Positions 40,797 to 47,366 of a stretch of 47,366 nt of DNA are shown piece by piece. A model generated the notes under the pieces. The model worked only from the letters and a program-made list of their open reading frames with translations, had not been told where the DNA came from and made no database searches. Within the stretch, counting starts at the first letter, position 1; each line of letters opens with the position of its first letter. The position numbers and the translations under genes were made by a program. Source of the DNA: Phytoactinopolyspora alkaliphila (lineage in GTDB: Bacteria; Actinomycetota; Actinomycetes; Jiangellales; Jiangellaceae); assembly GCF_010550695.1 (NCBI RefSeq), contig NZ_JAAGOB010000020.1, forward strand, positions 1-47,366. The letters are read 5' to 3'.

Positions 40797-41792
40797 ATGA
40801 ACGTCCCCCCGCGTCTCACTCGACGCACCGTCCTTGCTGCACTGGGCGTCGTCGCCGTCGTTTCGCTCACCGGCTGCTCTTCGAACCGTGACGCCACGTC
40901 CGCCGGTTCCGAAGCCACCACGGCACCGACGACGAGCGCCCCGACGACCGCGGCATCGCCGTCCGACGAAACGCCGTCCGGCACTCCCGGCATCATCTCC
41001 GCAGATGAGGAGTTCGCGGAGCTGGAGAATACCTACGACGCCCGGCTCGGGGTGTACGCGGTGGACACCGGCGCGAATCAAGAGATCGCCTACCGCGCCG
41101 ACGACCGATTCGGCCACGCATCCACATTCAAGGCACTTCTGTGCGGCGTCGTCCTGCAGGAGAACTCCATTGAGGACCTGGACCGTGTCATCACGTACAC
41201 CAGCGACGATCTCGTTTTCCACGCCCCCATTACCGAGCAGCACGTCGAAACCGGGCTGTCTATCGGCGAGCTCTGCGAAGCAGCGGTCCGTTACAGCGAC
41301 AACACTGCCACGAACCTCCTTCTCGACGAGGTCGGCGGGCCCAGCGGTCTGGGAAGGGCTCTCCAGGAGAACGGCGACGACGTCATCAGCGTCGACCGGT
41401 ACGAGATCGAGATGAGCTCCGCCGTTCCGGGTGATACCCGAGACACCAGCACCGCACGATCGATCGGCACCAGCCTGCGGACGTTCGTTCTGGACGACGC
41501 CCTTTCCGGGGACAAGCAGGCGCTGCTCACCGCATGGCTGGTGGAGAACACGACCGGAGACGACCTGATCCGCGCCGGCCTACCCGACGACTGGGTGGTG
41601 GGCGACAAGACCGGCAACGGCGGGTACGGAACCCGCAACGATATCGCCGTCGCATGGCCGCCCGGGCGCGATCCCATCGTCATCGCGGTGCTGTCCAGCC
41701 GCGACGAGGAAGGCGCAGAGCACGACGATCAGCTGATCGCCGACACCGCCGAGATCATCGCCGACGCCCTGACCGGAGCCGGTAACGGCTGA
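40797..41792 (+). CDS. Lipoprotein class A beta-lactamase
   Basis: This 331-residue enzyme has a lipoprotein signal ending in LTGC (C27) and a Thr/Ser/Pro linker (about 28-65). The class A fold follows. The active-site Ser is in HASTFKALL, the SDN loop is YSDN and the KTG motif is in GDKTGNGGYGTRND. The omega loop reads RYEIEMSSAVPGD: the general-base Glu is present, but the usual Asn four residues later (ExELN) is Ser. It lies 27 bp after the TetR gene on the same strand and may be read from the same transcript. The lipid anchor would keep it on the membrane. Confidence 0.92.
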   Translation: MNVPPRLTRRTVLAALGVVAVVSLTGCSSNRDATSAGSEATTAPTTSAPTTAASPSDETPSGTPGIISADEEFAELENTYDARLGVYAVDTGANQEIAYRADDRFGHASTFKALLCGVVLQENSIEDLDRVITYTSDDLVFHAPITEQHVETGLSIGELCEAAVRYSDNTATNLLLDEVGGPSGLGRALQENGDDVISVDRYEIEMSSAVPGDTRDTSTARSIGTSLRTFVLDDALSGDKQALLTAWLVENTTGDDLIRAGLPDDWVVGDKTGNGGYGTRNDIAVAWPPGRDPIVIAVLSSRDEEGAEHDDQLIADTAEIIADALTGAGNG

Positions 41793-41982
41793 GAATCCGG
41801 CGAGCACCCAATCACCTTGGAAGCCACGCGACGCTCCTCTGACCTCGGGGTACGACGGAGACCTCATCCGATACGAGAGCATGGCCGAAGGTTGGACCGA
41901 TGCCGCCAGTTGGAGGCCACCTGCCTTCCACCGGTAGCCGTGCCTGCAACCATAGGTCTCCTACGGCTGACTGAAAGGTGGA

Positions 41983-42993
41983 ATGGTGTTCGACGCGGTC
42001 GGCCTCGATACGCTCGAGGAACGCATGTATCGCCTGCTGGTCGGCGTCATCGAGTCCGACGCCGCCACGCTCGCGGGCACGCTCGACGTCACAGCCGAAG
42101 AGGCGCAGGACGTGCTGGATTCGCTGTACGCCAAAGGCCTCGTCAGCCAGCATCGCCACGGTGAGAAAAGCCGGTTCACCGTCACCGCTCCCGACATCGG
42201 GCTCGGACAGCTGCTGCTGAGCGGGCAAGAAGCCCTCGAGCGAGCGCGTACCGCCGTCGCGCACCTGACCGACGAGTACCGCAGCAGCGTCCGCCGCCGG
42301 GACGCCACCCAACTCGTCGAGGTCGTCACGGGGGCGCCGGCGATCCGGCAACAGCTGAGGAATCTCCAGCTGGGCACCCGCGAGGAAGCCTTGTGGTTCT
42401 GCCGGTCCGGGCACGTCGCCATGCCCTCGGAGGAGAACAGCGAAGAGTTCGAGATGCTCGCTCGTGGCGTGCGGTACCAGGTGATCTACGAGCAGGCCCT
42501 GCTCGAGGAACCGGGAATGATCGGCAACGTCGCCGGTGGCATCCGGAAGGGCGAACAGGCACGTGCGACGCCACACCTGCCGGTGCGGATGGTCATCGCT
42601 GACCGCAAGGTGGCGCTGTGTCCCCTGGTGCGCGGTGGTGACGGCCCCGGCGAGCCCACCGCCGCGCTGGTGCGCGACAGCAACCTGCTCGCGGCACTGA
42701 TCGCCCTGTTCGAAAGCTACTGGGCGAACGCGTCTCCGCTGCATGTGTTCGAGGGCTCGCAGGGCACGGCGCTTCAACGCTCAGCTCCCGAACGAACCAC
42801 GAACGCGGTGGGCGACGACGACCTCTACCTCCTGTCACTGCTCGTCGCCGGGGTGAGCGACAAGGCGATCGCCACCGCCTTGAGCATCAGCCAGCGGACC
42901 GTGCAACGGCGAGTCAAGGAACTGATGGACCGGGTCGGCGCCGAGACACGCATGCAACTGGCGTGGCAAGCCGCCCGCCACGGCTGGGTCTGA
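41983..42993 (+). CDS. TrmB/LuxR-like transcriptional regulator
   Basis: This 336-residue regulator begins with a winged-helix TrmB-like domain (about 5-75; LAGTLDVTAEEAQDVLDSLYAKGLV). A middle domain of unknown ligand follows. It ends in a LuxR/GerE-type helix-turn-helix (about 275-335; LYLLSLLVAGVSDKAIATALSISQRTVQRRVKELMDRVG). GAAAGGTGG precedes the ATG. It faces the large secreted subtilase, 39 bp from its stop. Regulators of this layout beside secreted proteases are common in actinobacteria, so it may control the protease; this is inferred. Confidence 0.85.
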   Translation: MVFDAVGLDTLEERMYRLLVGVIESDAATLAGTLDVTAEEAQDVLDSLYAKGLVSQHRHGEKSRFTVTAPDIGLGQLLLSGQEALERARTAVAHLTDEYRSSVRRRDATQLVEVVTGAPAIRQQLRNLQLGTREEALWFCRSGHVAMPSEENSEEFEMLARGVRYQVIYEQALLEEPGMIGNVAGGIRKGEQARATPHLPVRMVIADRKVALCPLVRGGDGPGEPTAALVRDSNLLAALIALFESYWANASPLHVFEGSQGTALQRSAPERTTNAVGDDDLYLLSLLVAGVSDKAIATALSISQRTVQRRVKELMDRVGAETRMQLAWQAARHGWV

Positions 42994-43032
42994 CCCCGGC
43001 CGAGGCGGGCGAACCTCGTCACGACGACAGCA

Positions 43033-46000
43033 TCATCCGGACCCGAGGCCGTAAGCCCGCTCGATGATCTGAGCGATGCTGTTGCCGACGGCGTCCGACG
43101 CCTCCACCCGCAAGGACACGTAGCCGTTGGTGGCACGCAGGGGTGGGTGGCGCACCTGAGCCTGGAACCGTCCCTTCCCGCGGTCGATCACCCGGGCGTC
43201 CTCCCAGGTCGCTCCGTCGTCGAAGGACACCTGGACACGCAACTCGCGCACGGCTTCGGCAGCTGCCCCCGTCTGGTGCCGGGCGGTCAGGCCGAGCTGG
43301 ACGACGCGGCCTGCCGGCGCCCGGTTTCGAAGGTCGGTGTCGATGTCGTAGTCCACCTGCAGCAGCGGCAACAGCTCGGCGTCACTATCGGGGCGAGCGG
43401 AGTCGAACGTCCACGACGTTGTCGTACGCGGGGAAAACTCCCACTCAGGCTCGTCACGCTCGACGGTCATGTCCAGTCGGTAGCTCGCAGGCTCCGGCAA
43501 CACCGGGTACTCGCCCCAGGCTGCGATGTCCTCGGCGATCAGCTCGTCGTTTCCGTAGAGCCGTGCCACCACAGTGTCCCCCCAGGGCTCCTCCGCGCCC
43601 TCCGCGAAACCGTAGTGGTCGGACGCGCTGCTGGCGTACTCGGGGATGCGAATCGTCATGACGTCGTCATCGCGGTAGCTCGTCAGTCCCTTCACGTCTC
43701 GCGGGATGGCGGGCCGGATGATCGCGCCGTGCCAATCCGCGTCGATCCGCTCGCCGGCCCCGTAGGTCCGTGGAACGTGCGTCATACCTCCGCCGACCGC
43801 GTCCCCGGTCAGCCACGGCGAGTCGTGCCGTACCCGGTGCTGCCACAGCGTGCCGTCCGCGCTGACGATCTCCTCACGCTGCGCCGGAGTACGCATCTGG
43901 CGCTGTGTCTGATTGATCGCGGAGCCCATCCACTCGCGCCAGCCGAAGCGCTGCTCCTTGACCCATTCGCCGCCTCCGGTGTCGTGGTAACGGTTCGTCA
44001 GGGTCGCGCTGTTGCGCTGGTCGACGACGTGCACCACCTTCTCCGGCACCCGGCCACTGGACACCTGCATCACGTCGTACAGGTATGGGCTGTCGATCAC
44101 CCCGGTCAAGCGCACCTTCGCGGCTTGCCGCTTGAGCAAGTCGATGAGCTGCGCCCCCCGGTCCGGCCGGACGTAGGCGGCCATAGTCGGCAACCACCGC
44201 GCGTCCGGGTCCCACGTGCTGAACCAGCTGTAGCCGCTCGGTGGCACGAACACGATCATCCTCGCACCGGCCTCGGCCGCGACAGCAGTCAGACCGTCGA
44301 AATCGGGGTCACCGAGCGGAGCGGCGAGCACGAGTGCATCCTGGACGTCGAGCCCCTCGTAGTTCTCGGGCTCGCCCTCTCCCACGTAGATGAACGGCAA
44401 GGTCTCGGTACCGTCGAACGCGTCCGATCCGTTCAGATAGTTCAGCTCGAGATCGAACTTCGGCCGGCCTACGACGTCGCCGTCCAGCATGGGCTGACGC
44501 AGCTGCCAACGGGAGTTGAACTCGAATTCGCCCCCAGACACCTGCTCGGTAGGCGACACGTACAGCCGCTCGACATTGGCGTGTTCCATCGCGCCGGTGG
44601 CGACGCCGCGCACGCCGGCATGCCGGTAGGCGTAGTAGCTGAAGATTCCGTCCTGCCTCGCCGGCCGCGGGGTCTCAATCTTCACCTCCACGGCTTCGCG
44701 GGCGTCGAGGATCACCTCATTGTCCCCGGTGACCTCAAGCTCCGGAATGACGACGACGTGGGCGGTCTCACCGTTCACGCGATCCTCGTTGTCGATCTTG
44801 GCGAAGACGTAGTAGTCACCTTCCCCGAGTTCACGAGTGATGGACTGGCCAGGCCGCCACAGATCCGTCACCAGGTCGAACCGAGGGTCGTCCCCGTACA
44901 CGGCCAGCGGCAGCGCGGTACTCGGCTCGCCGTCCGGGCCGACGGCCGAGAAGGTCACCTCGTGAATCGGGGGCGACTTGAGCAGCCACAGTGTGCTGCT
45001 GACGGTCCCGGCTGACGAGGTGGCCGTAAGACGGCCGGTGTAGCGCCCGCGGTCGAGCTGCGCGGGATCGACCACCACCGGCACCACGGCACTCGACTGC
45101 GCCTCTACCCGCACTGTGTCGTGACCCAGCCGGACAGCCGCGTCGGACGGGACGTCACCGCTGGCCGTCCGGAGCTCCACGTCGAGGTCGAGCTCGATCG
45201 GCTCGTCCGTGGTGTTGACGTAGGTCACCTCGGTCGACGTAGGTACGTCGTCCTCGTCGGCGAAATCGCCGAGGCTCACCGCGCCGCTGGCGTAGATGCC
45301 GTTCTCCACGGCACGTGCGATGTCGACCCGGCCGCCGCCCTGCTCATCTGTCGAGTAATCGTCAGCGATCACCGCGGTGCTGATCAGCGCATCCTTGAGC
45401 TCGCCCGCGGCCCACTCGGTGTGCCGTTGCGCGAGGATGGCCGCCGCTCCGGCCACGTGCGGGGTAGCCATCGACGTGCCGTTGGCCGCGGTGTAGTGCT
45501 CGTCGACCGGGACACCCATCGCCGTCTCCGAGGCGCGGGCGGCGACGATGCCGACGCCTGGCGCGGTGATGTCCGGCTTGCCGGCCAGGTCACCCAGGCG
45601 CGGACCGCGGCTGGAGAACCGGGCCAGCAGGTCGTCACGGTCCACCGCGCCCACCGTCAGGGCCGCGTCGGCGCTCCCCGGCGCACCGACCGTGGTGCTG
45701 CTGGGCCCGTCGTTGCCCGCGGCGATGACGAACAGGGCTCCGCTCTCCTCCGTGAGCTGATTCACCGCGAGGCTCATTGGATCGGTGCCGTCAGTGGGCC
45801 CGCCGCCGAGACTCATGTTGATCACATCTGCGCCGGCCGCCGCGGCCCACTCCATGCCCTCGATGACCCACGAGCTCTGACCGACGCCGTCGTCCCCGAG
45901 TACCTTGCCCGAGAGCAGGTCAGCACCCGGCGCCACTCCCCTGCGCAGCCCGTCCGAGGCGGCCCCGGTACCGGCGATGGTCGCCGCGACGTGCGTGCCG

Positions 46001-46872
46001 TGGCCGATCATGTCGTCCGTCGAGTCGCTGCCGGTGAAATTGCGCGCGTCGCTGACTTTGCCCGCAAGGTCCGGATGCTTCTCGTCCACGCCGGTGTCCA
46101 GCACGGCGACCGTGACGCCGGCTCCGTCTAGCCCCAGATCCCACGCGCTTGGTGCACCGATCTGGCCCACGCTGTGATCCAGGACCGCCTCCACCCTGGC
46201 GTCCAGCCAAATACGCTCGATGTCCTGGCTCAGCGTCGTGACCGCGTCGCCGTCATCACCGACGTCCACGGACTCCCAGAACATCGCCGCGTTCTGCTTG
46301 TCCACCGCCACAGCGCGGGCGTTGACGCTTTCCAGGGTCAGCTCATGCTGTGCGCTGTGGAGCGCACCGGGCTCATCGAGCAGGGCGACATCCGAGTCCG
46401 GTCCATACTGGAGAATGACCGGTAGGGAGTCCGTCTCAGCGTCGTGAAATCCCTGTTCGATCAACTGGTCGACGTTGAACAGCTGCTGGTCCAGCAGACC
46501 GGCGCCCACGTGGCGCAGCACGTCGTACGGCAGCACGAACAGTTCACCGTCGAGTTCGAGGTGGAGGAAGTCCACGACAGCACGGCCCGCAACGGGTTCG
46601 ATGGTGACCGCTTGCTTGCCTTCCGCGGCTTGCTCGACGTGGACGACGTCTCCGGTGAGTAGGGTCACGCTGTAGGTTTCGCCAGGAAGTCCGCGCCCGA
46701 TGTGTTCCGCCGCCGTCGGCTCTCCCACTGTGAGCGCCGCGCTCGCCGGCGCAACGGCTGTCGCCGGAACGTCCGTGTCACCAGCGGCGCCGGCGGTGAC
46801 ACCTGTGGTGGCGGCAAGCACAGCCACGGCGCAGCCGATCGCGCCGCGGCGTAGTCGTGACATCGCATGCAT
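43033..46872 (-). CDS. Large secreted S8 subtilisin-like serine protease
   Basis: This protease of about 1279 residues has a signal peptide (residues 1-35) and a propeptide-like region (about 60-230). The S8 catalytic domain spans about 245-540. The catalytic Asp is D259 (VAVLDTGVDEKHP), His H291 (GHGTHVAATIAG), oxyanion Asn N387 (AAGNDGP) and Ser S467 (NGTSMATPHVAGA). About 730 residues follow in several beta-rich domains of Ig/fibronectin-like character that I cannot name (TARHQTGAAAEAVRELRVQVSFDDGATWEDARV near the end). Such proteases digest extracellular protein or mature other secreted proteins. The ATG at 46872 has GGAAGG upstream; an ATG three codons later and a GTG at 46938 are alternatives. 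Confidence 0.92.
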   Translation of the reverse strand: MHAMSRLRRGAIGCAVAVLAATTGVTAGAAGDTDVPATAVAPASAALTVGEPTAAEHIGRGLPGETYSVTLLTGDVVHVEQAAEGKQAVTIEPVAGRAVVDFLHLELDGELFVLPYDVLRHVGAGLLDQQLFNVDQLIEQGFHDAETDSLPVILQYGPDSDVALLDEPGALHSAQHELTLESVNARAVAVDKQNAAMFWESVDVGDDGDAVTTLSQDIERIWLDARVEAVLDHSVGQIGAPSAWDLGLDGAGVTVAVLDTGVDEKHPDLAGKVSDARNFTGSDSTDDMIGHGTHVAATIAGTGAASDGLRRGVAPGADLLSGKVLGDDGVGQSSWVIEGMEWAAAAGADVINMSLGGGPTDGTDPMSLAVNQLTEESGALFVIAAGNDGPSSTTVGAPGSADAALTVGAVDRDDLLARFSSRGPRLGDLAGKPDITAPGVGIVAARASETAMGVPVDEHYTAANGTSMATPHVAGAAAILAQRHTEWAAGELKDALISTAVIADDYSTDEQGGGRVDIARAVENGIYASGAVSLGDFADEDDVPTSTEVTYVNTTDEPIELDLDVELRTASGDVPSDAAVRLGHDTVRVEAQSSAVVPVVVDPAQLDRGRYTGRLTATSSAGTVSSTLWLLKSPPIHEVTFSAVGPDGEPSTALPLAVYGDDPRFDLVTDLWRPGQSITRELGEGDYYVFAKIDNEDRVNGETAHVVVIPELEVTGDNEVILDAREAVEVKIETPRPARQDGIFSYYAYRHAGVRGVATGAMEHANVERLYVSPTEQVSGGEFEFNSRWQLRQPMLDGDVVGRPKFDLELNYLNGSDAFDGTETLPFIYVGEGEPENYEGLDVQDALVLAAPLGDPDFDGLTAVAAEAGARMIVFVPPSGYSWFSTWDPDARWLPTMAAYVRPDRGAQLIDLLKRQAAKVRLTGVIDSPYLYDVMQVSSGRVPEKVVHVVDQRNSATLTNRYHDTGGGEWVKEQRFGWREWMGSAINQTQRQMRTPAQREEIVSADGTLWQHRVRHDSPWLTGDAVGGGMTHVPRTYGAGERIDADWHGAIIRPAIPRDVKGLTSYRDDDVMTIRIPEYASSASDHYGFAEGAEEPWGDTVVARLYGNDELIAEDIAAWGEYPVLPEPASYRLDMTVERDEPEWEFSPRTTTSWTFDSARPDSDAELLPLLQVDYDIDTDLRNRAPAGRVVQLGLTARHQTGAAAEAVRELRVQVSFDDGATWEDARVIDRGKGRFQAQVRHPPLRATNGYVSLRVEASDAVGNSIAQIIERAYGLGSG

Positions 46873-46981
46873 GCTGTTGAGCCTTCCGTGAGCCGAACGG
46901 GAGCCGCGCCGTTTGATTGAGCGCAACCCAAGGTTCACTTGTCTACAGTGCCCACGTCACTAGCCAGACGTGCCGTTGTTA

Positions 46982-47002
46982 CGACATGTCGCAATTTCGA
47001 CA
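46982..47002 (-). promoter_or_regulatory. Overlapping palindromes upstream of the subtilase gene
   Basis: CGACATGTCG (46982-46991) is a perfect palindrome. It overlaps TGTCGCAATTTCGACA (46987-47002), a 16-bp near-palindrome with 7 of 8 pairs. They give three alternating GTCG/CGAC half-sites about 110 bp before the protease ATG. This is a candidate operator. The rest of 46873-47108 holds no gene. Confidence 0.5.
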
Positions 47003-47108
47003 ACAATGGGCGCTCCCTCCGCGGCCCTTTCACGGTGGTTCGCAGCATCCGGCAGCACCTTTGCGTGGCGCGTGATCAGGCCCCGGGCAGGAGTGCTCCC
47101 GGTACGTG

Positions 47109-47206
47109 CTCCGGTCGCCTATCCCGGTCACCTGCCGCCAGTCACCTGTTCCCGGTCACCTGCCGCCAGTCACCTGTTCCCGGTCACCTGCCCAATCGCC
47201 TGTCCC
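47109..47206. repeat. 14-bp tandem repeat, seven units
   Basis: Seven 14-bp units run without gaps and share the core GTCRCCTG or TCGCCTG. CCCGGTCACCTGCC (47123, 47151, 47179) alternates with GCCAGTCACCTGTT (47137, 47165), giving an exact 28-bp higher-order repeat. The end units at 47109 and 47193 are more diverged. It lies just downstream of the partial HNH-type gene. The copy number is low enough to vary between strains. Confidence 0.8.
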
Positions 47207-47233
47207 GGGCGCATGTCCCGAGGGCTATTCCCG

Positions 47234-47366
47234 CTAGCCGTCGGGTGGTGGTTGGTGGTGGTGTCGGGGTCGGGTGTTGCGTCTGGGGGTCCGTTCGGGG
47301 TCGACCCATGGGGGTGGCAGGAAGTCTGGATGCCCGTCCGCGCCTGTATGGACGTCCCAGCCGCGG
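47234..47366 (-). CDS. C-terminus of a DUF222/HNH endonuclease-like protein (cut by window end)
   Basis: The last 43 residues of a gene entering from the right end before a TAG at 47236-47234. They read WDVHTGADGHPDFLPPPWVD, then PERTPRRN and a His/Pro-rich tail. The PPPWVDPERTPRRN pattern is the usual end of actinobacterial 13E12/DUF222 proteins with an HNH nuclease domain, which occur in many copies per genome. The catalytic part is outside the window, so the call rests on the tail alone. Confidence 0.6.
   Translation of the reverse strand, partial: RGWDVHTGADGHPDFLPPPWVDPERTPRRNTRPRHHHQPPPDG

Noticed and set aside
43147-45015. A 622-codon plus-strand open frame opposite the subtilase
   Set aside because: It lies wholly antisense to a gene with complete catalytic motifs; no start signal or domain.
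47109-47206. Possible CRISPR array
   Set aside because: Units are 14 bp, contiguous and without variable spacers, so this is a simple tandem repeat.
1-47366. Transfer RNA, ribosomal RNA or insertion sequence genes
   Set aside because: Reading both strands of the intergenic gaps I found no cloverleaf with conserved T-loop bases, no rRNA motifs and no transposase; a covariance-model search could still reveal one.

Overview
This window is chromosomal DNA from a high-GC, GC3-biased Gram-positive actinobacterium. The evidence is frequent GTG starts, a Tat/lipoprotein-rich secretome, a sugar ABC importer with no ATPase of its own, and actinobacterial versions of Zur/ZnuABC, RecO, UppS, single-chain GlyRS and PPDK. 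The mix suggests a soil or plant-associated lineage, possibly Jiangellales-like; that placement is an inference from content, not a measurement.

Region 1 (1-17610) is accessory. It opens with two intergenic inverted repeats, one an uninterrupted 86-bp perfect palindrome, then a class-F-like sortase and a Pro/Thr-rich surface protein. Next is a coherent galactan utilisation locus. It has an importer operon (solute-binding lipoprotein, two permeases) continuing into an IlvD/Edd-type sugar-acid dehydratase and a DapA-type aldolase. It also has an IclR regulator, a PfkB (2-keto-3-deoxy-sugar-acid type) kinase, a Tat-exported GH2 beta-galactosidase, a secreted esterase and a secreted GH53 endo-beta-1,4-galactanase. 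Four promoters in this locus carry the same signature: a TTGACA -35 box followed, just after the -10, by two CTGC-N7-GCAG palindromes exactly 20 bp apart centre to centre. This looks like a local IclR regulon that joins extracellular galactan cleavage, import and keto-deoxy-acid catabolism. It is the main candidate for an undescribed system here.

Region 2 (17913-37091) is largely conserved housekeeping: ppdK, dusB, an ABC-2 exporter pair, glycyl-tRNA synthetase, a YibE/F membrane protein with an ABM-domain protein, a small membrane protein, Zur and ZnuABC (Zur box over the znuA -35), a ureohydrolase-fold protein with degenerate metal ligands, an amidase, uppS, recO and a PBP4-type DD-carboxypeptidase.

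Region 3 (37370-47366) is variable: a PIG-L deacetylase and methyltransferase pair, a VapBC-type toxin-antitoxin module with its own operator, an SMR efflux pump with a TetR regulator and a two-palindrome operator, a lipoprotein class A beta-lactamase, a TrmB/LuxR-like regulator facing a 1279-residue secreted subtilase, a 14-bp tandem repeat, and the 3' end of a DUF222/HNH-type gene running off the window. No tRNA, rRNA, CRISPR array or insertion sequence was recognised.
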